Notes: generated by a model from the letters alone, not told the origin. A stretch of DNA of 64,000 bases from Lachnospiraceae bacterium (GCA_910575035.1 CAJTDL010000008.1:62001-126000); one strand, 5' to 3'; positions 24,494 to 33,375 are shown, counted from the stretch's first letter. Translations and numbers: made by a program.

Positions 24494-25711
24494 TCAAATC
24501 CCAAAGTAGGCGTCCAAGCCATCCGCGATCCCTGTAGCCAGTTTCTGCTGATAGCTGTCCGTTGCCATATTTTGGTCTTCTGCCGGATTAGTCATAAATC
24601 CCATTTCCACGATTGTCACAGGAACCGTACACCAATTAATGCCGCTCATGGTATCCGTCTCCCAAATATACTTTTTATTTGCGCCTGTGGCATTAACTGC
24701 GCCATCCAGGACGCATTCTGAAAGCCTTCTGCATTCCCCGTAAAGATTCCCTATATAAGGATTTCCAGAGGTAGGGCAGATTGTCAGGATCCCATTTTCG
24801 CTGCTGTTATCAGAGCCGTTGGCATGCACCCGTACAAAAGCTTCTGCCCCGGCATTATTGGCCACCGCCGCCCGCTCACTGTTGCTGATATCCACATCAT
24901 GGCTGGTTCGCACCATAATCACCTGATACCCTCTTGCCTCCAATTCTGCCTGCAGCTTTAATGACACCATGAGGGTCAGCTCATACTCATTCAACCCGCT
25001 GACACATCCGCTGGTTCCGCTGCTCACCTTGGGCTTTGTCTCAGAAGCCCCTGGCCCAATGGGCTCCTGCTCGCTGTTCCCATGCCCCTGATGCCCTGCA
25101 TCTATCACGACCAAATGCCCATGATCTGCCATCTCTGACTTTAGCTGCAGATATTCGGAGGAAATATAATACTCTATTCCATCAATGCTTACCGCACTCC
25201 ATTTCCCATCATTCGCCGTCCTGATAAATTCGCTTCTGCGCCCCACCGTCTGGTATACCTCACTGTCTGTAGAAGGCGCTGTCCGCACATTCACCGAAGC
25301 CGTCGTCACAACCTCCTCCTCTGCATATACCACGGTATTCGGATCCAAAGTTGGCACAGGCGATTCCTTCCCTCCCCCATCTTCCAAATCCAGCGGTTCC
25401 TCTGTTTCTTCGCCTTCTTCCCCTGTTTCTTCGCCTTCTTCCCCTGTATCTGGAACAGAGGGTTCCCCCCTCTCCTCCTTCCCCTCTGCATCTTCACCGC
25501 TTTCTTCCCCATTTACTTCGCCTGCATCTTCCTCCCCTTCGTTTTCCTCCTGGCCGCTTGCCCTATCGCCCTTTGGCTTATTTTCTGCATCCCTCTCCTG
25601 TGCGCTCCCAGGGGAACCCCCGCCTGAAAGGCTGCCTCCCGGATTCCCACACCCGCTAAGCGCCATAACCACTATCATCCATAACACAATCCATCTGCCA
25701 TATCTTCTCAT
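24494..25711 (-). CDS. N-acetylmuramoyl-L-alanine amidase lipoprotein
   Basis: 405 residues. Lipobox ALSGC gives a lipidated Cys21. An acidic Glu/Gly linker (about 35-110) contains a three-unit GEEGEET repeat. An SH3 domain follows (VNVRTAPSTDSEVYQTVGRR), then Amidase_3 (VIDAGHQGHG, with zinc-binding His; VRVHANGSD; and a Glu in VEMGFMTNP). It cleaves the amide between muramic acid and the stem peptide, at the outer face of the membrane. A strong AGAGGAGG site precedes the ATG. TTGACA at about 25760 could be a -35 element, but the -10 is poor. Confidence 0.9.
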   Translation of the reverse strand: MRRYGRWIVLWMIVVMALSGCGNPGGSLSGGGSPGSAQERDAENKPKGDRASGQEENEGEEDAGEVNGEESGEDAEGKEERGEPSVPDTGEEGEETGEEGEETEEPLDLEDGGGKESPVPTLDPNTVVYAEEEVVTTASVNVRTAPSTDSEVYQTVGRRSEFIRTANDGKWSAVSIDGIEYYISSEYLQLKSEMADHGHLVVIDAGHQGHGNSEQEPIGPGASETKPKVSSGTSGCVSGLNEYELTLMVSLKLQAELEARGYQVIMVRTSHDVDISNSERAAVANNAGAEAFVRVHANGSDNSSENGILTICPTSGNPYIGNLYGECRRLSECVLDGAVNATGANKKYIWETDTMSGINWCTVPVTIVEMGFMTNPAEDQNMATDSYQQKLATGIADGLDAYFGI

Positions 25712-25801
25712 TGTTCCTCCTCTTACTCTCCATACGAATGCGGCTGCCCCCTTATGTCAAGACAATCCTTCTATCCCCAATGCCTCCCAAATGCAGGCAC
25801 A

Positions 25802-27550
25802 CTAGTTGCAGCTCACAATTCCATCCTTCCCATTCAATGTCACATAAGCCCCCGTCTTCAATATCCCTGTGGCATTCTTCGCCTCTGTAAGCACCGGAAT
25901 ATCCAGGCTCAGCCCTGCGATCACCGCATGGGCGTTCGGCCCCCCAACCTCCACAATCATCCCGGAAGCCTCCCGGATCTGCTCCATCATCCCATTTGCA
26001 GTATCCTTTGCCACAATAATATCCCCTTCCTTAAAATCCCTCTTCAGCGATTCCTCATCCTTACATACGCAAAGATTCCCTGACACAGACTTCTCATTGA
26101 TTCCCTTGCCAGTCACCAAAATATGCCCTGCCACCTGCACCTTCAAAATATTGGTAGTTCCCGGCACACCCAGCGGAACCCCCGCCGTAATCACTGTAAC
26201 ATCTCCCATAGATACCAGCCCTGCCTTCTCTGCCACATCCACCGCATGGTCAAACAGTTCATCTGCATCCTCCTTAGGCTCTACCTTCAAAGGCACTACC
26301 CCCCAGGAAAGGTTTAGCTGCCTGCAAACCTTCTCATGCATGCTCCCGCCAATAATTGTACAGTCCGGCCGATACTTTGAGATCATCCGGGCCGTCTTCC
26401 CAGACTGTGTCACTGTAATGATCGCCGCCGCATTCAGGTCATTTGCCGTGGTGCAGGTTGCATGGGAAATGGCATTGGTAATATCCGGGTTACTCATAGT
26501 CTCCCGTGCCTTAAACCGCGCGGTATAATTGATATCCTGCTCCGTGCGCACTGCAAGCCTTACCATAGTCTTCACCGCTTCCACTGGATACATCCCCGCA
26601 GCCGTCTCCCCAGACAGCATAATGGCGCTTGTCCCATCATAAATGGCATTTGCCACATCCGTAGCCTCTGCCCGGGTAGGCCTTGGGTTCTTCATCATGG
26701 AATCCAGCATCTGCGTGGCTGTTATTACCTGCTTCCCTGCGTTGATTACCTTTTTAATGATCATTTTCTGAATCACCGGCACATCCTCCAAGGGAATCTC
26801 CACCCCCATGTCTCCCCTGGCTACCATAATCCCATCCGATACCTGAATAATCTCATCAATGTTATCCACGCCCTGCATATTTTCAATTTTGGCAATGATA
26901 TTGATATTATGGCAGTCCCTCTCCTCAAAAATCCTGCGGATCTGCAGTACATCATCTGCGGTGCGGACAAAAGACGCCGCCACAAAGTCATAGTCATTTT
27001 CTATGCCAAAAACAATATCCTCATAATCCTTTTCACTGATATATGGCATGGACAGTTCCACATTCGGCACATTCACACCCTTTTTATTGGAAATCATGCC
27101 GCCGTTCAGCACATGGCAGGCAATTTCTGTATCCGTAACCTCCTCTACCCGCAGCTCAATCAATCCATCGTCAATCAAAATGCGGTTCCCTGGCTCCACA
27201 TCCTTCACCAGATCCTGATAGGTAATAGAAACGCGCTCCGCATTTCCCAAAATTTCTTCCGTAGTCAGCACAAACCTCTGCCCTTCCACAAGCTGTGCCC
27301 TGCCGCCTTCGATTTCGCACAAACGGATTTCCGGCCCCTTTGTATCTAATAAAGTGGCAACAGGCAGATTTAGCTCCTCACGGAGCTGGCACACCCGCCG
27401 CAGGCGCTCCCCCTGTTCCTCATGGGTTCCATGGGAAAAATTAAACCGGGCCACATTCATGCCCTCCAGCATCAGCTGGCGCAGTACATCCTCTTTGTCA
27501 GTTGCCGGCCCTAACGTACAGATAATTTTTGTTTTCCTTAAGTTCTTCAT
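25802..27550 (-). CDS. pyk: pyruvate kinase with C-terminal PEP-utiliser domain
   Basis: 582 residues, the long Bacillota form. The start is KTKIICTLGPATDKED; ARFNFSHGTHEE and the catalytic IAKIENMQGVDNIDEI with MVARGDMGVE are present. After the regular domains, residues about 480-580 form the phosphohistidine-swivel domain, with the His in GGPNAHAVIAG. The reaction is PEP + ADP to pyruvate + ATP, the last ATP step of glycolysis. Upstream, TATACT near 27640 is a possible -10, but its -35 is weak. Confidence 0.96.
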   Translation of the reverse strand: MKNLRKTKIICTLGPATDKEDVLRQLMLEGMNVARFNFSHGTHEEQGERLRRVCQLREELNLPVATLLDTKGPEIRLCEIEGGRAQLVEGQRFVLTTEEILGNAERVSITYQDLVKDVEPGNRILIDDGLIELRVEEVTDTEIACHVLNGGMISNKKGVNVPNVELSMPYISEKDYEDIVFGIENDYDFVAASFVRTADDVLQIRRIFEERDCHNINIIAKIENMQGVDNIDEIIQVSDGIMVARGDMGVEIPLEDVPVIQKMIIKKVINAGKQVITATQMLDSMMKNPRPTRAEATDVANAIYDGTSAIMLSGETAAGMYPVEAVKTMVRLAVRTEQDINYTARFKARETMSNPDITNAISHATCTTANDLNAAAIITVTQSGKTARMISKYRPDCTIIGGSMHEKVCRQLNLSWGVVPLKVEPKEDADELFDHAVDVAEKAGLVSMGDVTVITAGVPLGVPGTTNILKVQVAGHILVTGKGINEKSVSGNLCVCKDEESLKRDFKEGDIIVAKDTANGMMEQIREASGMIVEVGGPNAHAVIAGLSLDIPVLTEAKNATGILKTGAYVTLNGKDGIVSCN

Positions 27551-27941
27551 GGTAATTTCCTTTCTGAAAATTTTTATAGTTTGCTATATTATGCACATTT
27601 TTGAAAGCTAAATACTCCCCCACATTCTGCTCCCCTCTAGTATACCAAAAAACCTCAAAAAAGGAAGCGGTATCTTATAATTTACGCAAAAAGCCGCCGC
27701 GCCGTATTATGGCTTTGGAGAATGTTCTCTTAGTATAACCCACACGAAATACCCTAATGTTTGGCGCAGAATATTTTTCTGAGAATGCTGTTTCACAAAC
27801 GCAGGCGCAGCGGTGGCTGCGCTAGGGCTTGGAAAGCAGCGCTATCAGTAAAATAGGCAAGCAAAACATAAAGTTATTTCGCGCGGGTTATACTAATTTC
27901 CATAATATGGCGCGGCAGCTTCTTGGGCTGAATCAAAAATT
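27551..27941. other. intergenic region with a long interrupted inverted repeat
   Basis: 391 bases between arcC and pyk. No convincing gene. It carries the pyk leader, then an inverted-repeat element (see the repeat entry at 27692-27921). The central part is GC-rich (GGCGCAGCGGTGGCTGCGC), can fold by itself, and codes for nothing I recognise. Confidence 0.7.
27692..27921. repeat. MITE-like inverted-repeat element
   Basis: Two arm segments are inverted relative to each other. GCCGCGCCGTATTATGG near 27695 matches CCATAATATGGCGCGGC near 27900, and TTAGTATAACCCACACGAAAT (27730-27750) matches ATTTCGCGCGGGTTATACTAA (27877-27897), each with two mismatches or so. The arms are about 60 bases and the centre about 110. 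No transposase, so if mobile it depends on another element. Confidence 0.7.
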
Positions 27942-28874
27942 TTATTTATGGATCAAGGTTCCTGTCATTTTTCTGCCTTCCTCCTGGAAGGGCTCCAGCT
28001 TCGTGATCAGCACGCTGCGTACGGCAGAATTGCCAATAAAAGCAATGGCCGCTTCGATCTTAGGCAGCATGGTGCCCTCCTCGAACTGGCCTTCTGCCAT
28101 ATATTCCTTTGCCTGGGCTACGGTCATTTCGTCAATGGGCTCTTCATTTTCCCTGCCAAAATTCAGGCAGACTTTTTCCACCCCTGTCAGGATCACCAGC
28201 CTGTCTGCATCCAGCAGCTCCGCCAGCTTTCCAGCCACAGAATCCTTCTCTATCACCGCGCTTGCGCCCTTGAGCTTGTGGTGCTGAACCAGTACGGGTA
28301 TGCCGCCCCCGCCGCAGGCAACTACTACCTGGTCTGCATCCAGCAGGGCACGGATTGCGTCAATCTCCACAATGTCCATGGGCTTTGGGGCTGCCACGAT
28401 CCTGCGGTAGCCTTCTTCTTCCTTCACCACATGGTTGCCCTTCTTCTCTTCCGCCTCTGCCTCCTGCTCGGTCATAACACGGCCAATCACTTTGGTGGGA
28501 TGGTAAAAGGCATCGTCATAAGGGTCTACGCACACTTGTGTAAGGATGGTAGAAACCGTTTTATAAATCCCACGGCTCAAAAGCTCAGTGCGAATGGCAT
28601 TCTGTAAATCATACCCAATATAGCCCTGGCTCATGGCGGAACAGACAGACATGGGCGTAGCCGTATATTCCGGATAAATCCTGCAGAACTCTGCCATAGC
28701 CGTATGGATCATGCCCACCTGGGGCCCGTTGCTGTGGGAAATGGCTACCTGATAATCCTCCTTAATAAAATCTGCCACTGCCTTAGCTGCCCGTTTTGTG
28801 GCAACCTTCTGCTCTGGCAGGGTGGTTCCTAAGGCATCATGCCCTAAGGCGATCACAATTTTTTTCTTTCTCAT
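27942..28874 (-). CDS. arcC: carbamate kinase
   Basis: 310 residues. KKIVIALGHDALG at the N-terminus, SHSNGPQVG, the nucleotide-binding VVACGGGGIPVL and IEKDSVAGKLAEL with DRLVILTGVEKV are the family signatures. It makes ATP from carbamoyl phosphate and ADP. Arginine deiminase and ornithine carbamoyltransferase genes are absent here, so it may serve another carbamoyl-phosphate source such as agmatine or citrulline breakdown encoded elsewhere. The ATG at 28874 has AGAGG upstream; a GTG three codons earlier is possible. Confidence 0.95.
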   Translation of the reverse strand: MRKKKIVIALGHDALGTTLPEQKVATKRAAKAVADFIKEDYQVAISHSNGPQVGMIHTAMAEFCRIYPEYTATPMSVCSAMSQGYIGYDLQNAIRTELLSRGIYKTVSTILTQVCVDPYDDAFYHPTKVIGRVMTEQEAEAEEKKGNHVVKEEEGYRRIVAAPKPMDIVEIDAIRALLDADQVVVACGGGGIPVLVQHHKLKGASAVIEKDSVAGKLAELLDADRLVILTGVEKVCLNFGRENEEPIDEMTVAQAKEYMAEGQFEEGTMLPKIEAAIAFIGNSAVRSVLITKLEPFQEEGRKMTGTLIHK

Positions 28875-28932
28875 AATAAGCACCTCTGTAAATTGTAAGA
28901 ATAAATAACACCATTATTATTCTTTTACGTAT

Positions 28933-28961
28933 ATTCTAATACCCAAATCCTCTACCGTCAA
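28933..28961 (-). promoter_or_regulatory. promoter of carbamate kinase
   Basis: On the minus strand TTGACG (28961-28956), a 17-base spacer and TAGAAT (28938-28933) form a near-consensus vegetative promoter about 60 bases before the start codon. Confidence 0.75.
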
Positions 28962-29101
28962 CAAACATTTTAATATTGCAGCTCTGAAAGGTACTTTTTC
29001 GTTACTATTCATGGCTCAGGAAAACTAATAATATCCTGAATGAAGTCTTCCGTATCTGGCATTCCGATTACAAAACTTATCAAATATAATCTTGCCCAAT
29101 A

Positions 29102-32100
29102 TTATTCCCTCACCTGCAAAAGCTCCAAAACCTTATGCTTCGTCACCTGTATTGCCGCCACGGAGGCTCCGCAGAAGCATCCCAGGAAATACAGCGCCCA
29201 ACATGCAAAAATGCCCTCTGCGCTCCTGGTAAGCAATTCTGCATTGTACAGCATAAACCCGCCCGCCACAAGGATCAGCCCGGCAATGCACAACACAACC
29301 TGCTCCAGAACCAGCATGCACCTGGCGCGCTTCTTTGTAACACCCAGAATACGCAAAAAAGCCGCCTCCCGGGATAACTGTATAATCATCAGCCCAGGCC
29401 CAAACAGGCCTATAAGCAGCGCCGCTGTTACCGCAATGGGAAAAAGCGCTTCTAACAGGCCGCAGATGCGCTGGATATTCCGGAGCCCCGCCGTATCAAT
29501 ATAGAAAGAAGCTGTCGGCGCATCATTCATTCCGAGCTTTTTCTTCTCCTCTAACAGGCTGTTCAGGCTATCAAGCTTTTCATTATCCGCCAGTGTAAAT
29601 TCACAGTACTGGAACTGGAAAGAGAAGGGCGGATTGTAGAGATCCTGCATAATCCTGTTTGGCGGCGCAAAAATACCCTGGTTAACATCTGCAGCTTCAG
29701 AACTGATAATCCCAGCCACCGTGTACTTCCTGGCCTTCAGGCTGACTTTGGCCCTAAGCTCTTCTCTCTCTTTGAAGGTATCTGCCATAGCAACATACAT
29801 GCTGTCTGACAGAAGAGCCACCTGGTCGCCTGGATGGAGGCCAAGCTCCTCTGCAAGAGCCTGCCCCAGCAAACACAGGGAATCCGTGCCGCCCATAATT
29901 GACGCATCATACCCTAGCGCATATTCAACGCTGTAATTGCCTGCCAGGTAACGGGCAAGGTCATTGGTAAATGTCATGGGGGCGCTCACTTCCCTGTCAT
30001 TAATGCGCACTGCAAAGCTGTCATGACAATAAAAATCATTGATCAGATCCGATCTTTGCAGGTCTGGCACCGCAGAGGATGCAAACATCAGCGCCCTGCC
30101 TTTTACATCCATTTCCCGGGCAGTATCCTGATAAGTAAGCCTTGCAATCACAAATGTCCCAATGCTGGCGGCCAACACAATCACCAAAGACAGGGACACG
30201 GCTGTTTTCCCAATGCTGCGGCGCATATGGCGCAGGATATAGGAAGCCGCCTGGCAGGGCGCAGGGTATTTTCTTTGAAAGGATGCTTCCCTTCCATCAG
30301 CTGAAGGCAGCTTTGCAAGGTCAATCCTGGCAGATCCAGGTGCGGATTCCATTTGCGCTGGCTCTGCCTTGGTATCTGCACTTGCCCGCACTGTGCCCTC
30401 CTGCAGCAGCACCAAGGGGGGCAGGCGCTTCATTTTCCATAGAAAAGCCGCTGTTATGGACAGGGTAAAGGCCAGTTCCAAAAACAGGCACAGCACAGCC
30501 ACCCCAGGGGAGAAGGCTGTATCTGGCACATAACCCTCCAATCCATCAGCCGCCAAACCTGCAAGCGCTGCCCCTGCCGTCTGGGAGGTATAAAAAAGCC
30601 CTGCCATGCCGCCTGCAGCCATTGCTGGCACAGACAGCAGGAAAAATGGCAATACAATGGAATCCCGTGCCATTTTACTGGAAACTCCCAGAGTCCGCAT
30701 AATAGCGTATGTTTTTTTGTTCCGCCCAATATAAAGGTAGGCAGCCAAAAGCAGCGCCAATGCTGCGCCAACTACAGACAGCAGCGCTGTCAGGGATGCT
30801 GCCCAGCGGCCTGCCTCAAAACTGTCCTTCATGCTCAGCCAGCCCCCATCAGAGAAGCGCATGGGAATACCCATTTCTGCAACAAAGGGCTCTGCAGCAT
30901 TCTGAAACCCCTCAATATCATGGGCATCCTCAATCAAAAGGCTGAACTCCCCCATGGAAACCTCATATCCGTCTGGGACTTCTACAGGCAGGAGGGAACG
31001 GGGCACAAAAATTGTGTTTGTGGAATAGCTCCAGTTCCGCTCTGACATACGCATCCAGTTGTCATCCACATTCCGATATGCGCCTACAATCTCAAGCTCT
31101 TCCGTGCAGATAAAATCTGAAACCTCCCCTGCGTCCCTGGGGCGGGCTCCCATCCCCCCTCCTTGGCGGCACAGCCTGTCCCCCAGCTGTATGCTGACCT
31201 GGTCGCCTATGGACAAGCCATAAACATCCAGAAACAACTCATTTACAACACAGGCATCCCGATCCTCCGGCAATAAAAAACGCCCCTGGGATATGGCCAT
31301 ATTGTGCTCGTTAAACCGTGGGATGGAACGCATGTCAGAGGTATAAACAATGTCATAGGTATAAACGCTCTGGTTAATTGCCCCTACCAGCCCTTTCTGG
31401 TAAGCAAAGGCGTCTGTCTCCAGGTAATCCTCTCCCAGGCCGTCCAAAACCTGGAAAGCCTCTGCGCCCATGCCCATCCGAAGCCTGCTATGGAAAAGGT
31501 CATACTCCCCTATAATCAGGCACCTGGTGCCTGGCTTTAGCTTCTCAAAATAGCCTGCAGGGTAAGGGTTGTCATAAAAGGTCTGGTCATCCACAGCAAT
31601 GGCCTGGACGGGCCTTTGAATGTCAAGCTCCTTATCATCACTGGCAATTACTTTGATATCATCAAAAGACAGATCCATAACGCCTGTGGTATTGGGCTCA
31701 TAATCACAGCCCCTATAGGTACCCTCCATCACAAACCGTTTCACACTGGAATCCTCATCCTCCATCCGCCTGTAATCCTCCACCAGCCCAGCCGTCATAT
31801 ACCTGGTATCTGCCAGCGTAACCCCGGGCAGCGAGGAAAATTCCGCAATCTGCTCCTCTGTAGGCCAGGATTTGCCCTCCACCTCATAAACTGCATAGTC
31901 AGACACCATCCCGCTTCCCGATCCCTGCAGATAAAGGCTGGAACCTGTGTTATCCAAGGCAGCAACGCCCCTGCAGAAACTTTTTGCACGGGCAATTTCC
32001 CGCATGGTGATGGTATAATCCGCCATCCTGGAACATAGGGCAAAAGAGGCAGCAGCAACCAGCAGGAAGGTCAGCATGGCTTTCAGCGGGGAACGCAAGA

Positions 32101-32128
32101 AGGTCTTTAACATAAGGGATTTTCTCAT
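29102..32128 (-). CDS. FtsX-family ABC transporter permease without a neighbouring ATPase
   Basis: 1008 residues, two copies of the FtsX/MacB core. There is a first helix near residues 15-35, a large extracellular region, then three helices in the middle, a cytoplasmic linker, and a second set with helices at the C-terminus. Such permeases export lipopeptides, bacteriocins or sense peptide antibiotics. The start is ATG 32128 (GGAGGAAAAGGT upstream). Usually the ATPase is the adjacent gene; none is present in either direction. Upstream lies a 44-bp array of 11-bp repeats (32275-32318). Confidence 0.85.
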   Translation of the reverse strand: MRKSLMLKTFLRSPLKAMLTFLLVAAASFALCSRMADYTITMREIARAKSFCRGVAALDNTGSSLYLQGSGSGMVSDYAVYEVEGKSWPTEEQIAEFSSLPGVTLADTRYMTAGLVEDYRRMEDEDSSVKRFVMEGTYRGCDYEPNTTGVMDLSFDDIKVIASDDKELDIQRPVQAIAVDDQTFYDNPYPAGYFEKLKPGTRCLIIGEYDLFHSRLRMGMGAEAFQVLDGLGEDYLETDAFAYQKGLVGAINQSVYTYDIVYTSDMRSIPRFNEHNMAISQGRFLLPEDRDACVVNELFLDVYGLSIGDQVSIQLGDRLCRQGGGMGARPRDAGEVSDFICTEELEIVGAYRNVDDNWMRMSERNWSYSTNTIFVPRSLLPVEVPDGYEVSMGEFSLLIEDAHDIEGFQNAAEPFVAEMGIPMRFSDGGWLSMKDSFEAGRWAASLTALLSVVGAALALLLAAYLYIGRNKKTYAIMRTLGVSSKMARDSIVLPFFLLSVPAMAAGGMAGLFYTSQTAGAALAGLAADGLEGYVPDTAFSPGVAVLCLFLELAFTLSITAAFLWKMKRLPPLVLLQEGTVRASADTKAEPAQMESAPGSARIDLAKLPSADGREASFQRKYPAPCQAASYILRHMRRSIGKTAVSLSLVIVLAASIGTFVIARLTYQDTAREMDVKGRALMFASSAVPDLQRSDLINDFYCHDSFAVRINDREVSAPMTFTNDLARYLAGNYSVEYALGYDASIMGGTDSLCLLGQALAEELGLHPGDQVALLSDSMYVAMADTFKEREELRAKVSLKARKYTVAGIISSEAADVNQGIFAPPNRIMQDLYNPPFSFQFQYCEFTLADNEKLDSLNSLLEEKKKLGMNDAPTASFYIDTAGLRNIQRICGLLEALFPIAVTAALLIGLFGPGLMIIQLSREAAFLRILGVTKKRARCMLVLEQVVLCIAGLILVAGGFMLYNAELLTRSAEGIFACWALYFLGCFCGASVAAIQVTKHKVLELLQVRE

Positions 32129-32240
32129 ACCTTTTCCTCCAATCAGATTTAATTTTCTGCCGCATAAGCGGCTGCACACAATATGGCGCCACGGCTGCAG
32201 AATTTTCCTGCGGCAGAAGCAATATGCACACAATAAAACA

Positions 32241-32272
32241 CCCAGGCAGAATATAGTTCTATTCTACCTGGG
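32241..32272 (-). promoter_or_regulatory. palindrome overlapping the permease -10
   Basis: CCCAGGCAGAATATAG and CTATTCTACCTGGG are near-perfect inverted halves. TAGAAT (-10 type) lies in one arm. On the minus strand T-rich sequence (TGTTTTATTG) follows, so it could also act as a terminator for transcription arriving from upstream. Confidence 0.5.
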
Positions 32273-32274
32273 CG

Positions 32275-32318
32275 TTGTGCCTTACTTTCGTCAGAGTTGT
32301 GTCAAAGTTGTGTTATAT
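32275..32318 (-). promoter_or_regulatory. 11-bp direct repeat array upstream of the permease
   Basis: Plus-strand units are TTGTGCCTTAC, TTTCGTCAGAG, TTGTGTCAAAG and TTGTGTTATAT, back to back. Eight bases separate the array from ATTCTA (32261-32266, read as TAGAAT on the gene strand). Helical-turn spacing is typical of OmpR/PhoB-type regulator sites. The same motif precedes htrA and an LCP gene. Confidence 0.6.
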
Positions 32319-32460
32319 TCCCTCTTTTAGAATCCATGGAGATAAAACTGCGAAAATTCAAGTGAAAAGAGGTTGATATGTATATAAAAAAAGAAGATGC
32401 TTATAAAAATAAGAAGATTGGATAGAACTTTATGAGAATATTTGTTCAGGAGGCTATTGT

Positions 32461-32685
32461 ATGACACAGATAAAAGAAAAAGCTGTTGAAATGATACAGC
32501 GTATGCCGGAAGAAAATAAGTTTTATGTGATTAATATTTTGCAAAATCTGGAAGCAATGGCAGATTGCATTGTTACAAGGAACCCAAATGATTATACAAA
32601 ATCCCCTTGTCTTTATTTTTTCAAACGCTCTTTTTTCCAAGCCATTTTCTGCTCTGTTTTTCCCTCATATTTCTTGATCTCTTAA
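32461..32685 (+). pseudogene. fused toxin-antitoxin remnant
   Basis: 74 codons with an excellent AGGAGG site. The start MTQIKEKAVEMIQRMPEENK resembles small antitoxins of clostridial type II modules. From about residue 36, DCIVTRNPNDYTKSP resembles the C-terminal end of PIN-domain (VapC-like) toxins. This looks like an internal deletion joining the antitoxin start to the toxin end. The following ~20 residues are unrelated read-through. It is one of the few plus-strand coding traces in the window. It is unlikely to be a working toxin. Confidence 0.5.
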
Positions 32686-33147
32686 TGAAGAAAAAAGTGA
32701 TATTTATTGATATTCTCCCAATTGCATACAGCATAAACCCTTTATATACTTTTTCGGCAGTCCAGTAACCGAAACATCAGATCCCCTCCATTTTTCTATT
32801 TTGGCACACGCTTCCAGCTATGGTATTTTTTATCTCTCATTTTTATCATATCTTATACCGTATGCATCAATCTTTTTCGCTCATTTCAACCTTATGCCCT
32901 GTCACCTGAATTGCCGCTGCGGACGCCCCCTGTCGTTAATCCCTTAAGTTACTGACATTGATTCATGGCCCAGGAATGCGCTGAACTGCACATTCTGTGA
33001 GAACATGATTCAGGAGTGAGGGGCGGTTTTTGCGCAGCAAAACTTTAAATATCGCCCCGAATTGTTGCTATAAGCGGCTCTACCCTCCGAACAATAACTA
33101 AGTCAATGCTTTACAGCATCAGCCGTCACTATTGGCAGTAGTGGCGG
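32686..33147. other. gene-poor region with remnants
   Basis: Apart from the permease fragment and the antisense RNA region described separately, no coding potential was seen. It includes a stem (GGGGCG...CGCCCC, about 33019-33057) with an inner TTTTTGCGCAGCAAAA hairpin of unknown role. Confidence 0.6.
32867..32935 (-). pseudogene. fragment of an FtsX-type permease C-terminus
   Basis: The minus strand reads GASAAAIQVTGHKV and then diverges to a stop. The end of the permease at 29102 reads GASVAAIQVTKHKV, 12 of 14 residues the same. The DNA match is about 36 of 46 bases (29130-29175 against 32889-32934). It appears to be a leftover of a second permease copy. Confidence 0.5.
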
Positions 33148-33160
33148 CTATTTCTTTTTT
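33080..33160 (+). ncRNA. putative antisense RNA to the type I toxin
   Basis: A strong plus-strand terminator, GCCGTCACTA...TAGTGGCGGC followed by TATTTCTTTTTT (33122-33160), lies over the stop and 3' end of the small toxin gene on the opposite strand. This is the layout of TxpA/RatA-type pairs, where the antitoxin RNA overlaps the toxin 3' end. The 5' end is not defined by the sequence. Confidence 0.5.
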
Positions 33161-33243
33161 CCCTTACAAATCTGATATATCAAATTCGCAAGGGCGACAA
33201 TGAGTATTCCAATCTGGATTAAATCCTGATATGTAACATACAC
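33148..33243 (-). CDS. holin-like type I toxin peptide
   Basis: 31 residues, start GTG at 33243 with GGAGG eight bases upstream. It reads VYVTYQDLIQIGILIVAL, then ANLIYQICKGKKK: one hydrophobic helix and a basic tail. This is the typical form of the small holin-like toxins of type I toxin-antitoxin loci in Bacillota, which insert into the membrane when overproduced. The 5' leader contains GGAGGG...CCCTCC (33269-33289), whose CCCTCC could also pair with the ribosome-binding GGAGG, a common brake on translation in such loci. Confidence 0.75.
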   Translation of the reverse strand: MYVTYQDLIQIGILIVALANLIYQICKGKKK

Positions 33244-33268
33244 TGCATCACCCTCCTTTCTTTCGTCT

Positions 33269-33289
33269 GGAGGGCTACTTGAACCCTCC
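33269..33289 (-). promoter_or_regulatory. leader hairpin able to sequester the toxin ribosome-binding site
   Basis: GGAGGG and CCCTCC flank a nine-base loop. The second arm is also complementary to the GGAGGG just before the toxin start codon, giving two mutually exclusive pairings. Confidence 0.45.
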
Positions 33290-33375
33290 GAAAAACAAGA
33301 TATCCCCAACCCTTATATTTCCCTTACACCATTTCAAGCCTGATTTACCCATTTAATAGTATAAAAACAAAGCAG

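Noticed and set aside
27942-28874. Arginine deiminase operon
   Set aside because: Only carbamate kinase is present; arcA and arcB are not adjacent.
29009-29028. Repeat of TATTCATGGCTCAGG also seen near 32955
   Set aside because: Short and in different positions relative to the permease sequences; too little to call an element.
32129-32233. N-terminal extension of the permease reading frame
   Set aside because: The encoded residues are Cys/Arg-rich and unlike the family; ATG 32128 has a strong ribosome-binding site and begins directly before the first helix.
32379-32426. Fifteen-codon open frame starting MYIKKEDAYK with an AGAGG site
   Set aside because: Too short, no recognised family, and it lies in a region with decayed genes.
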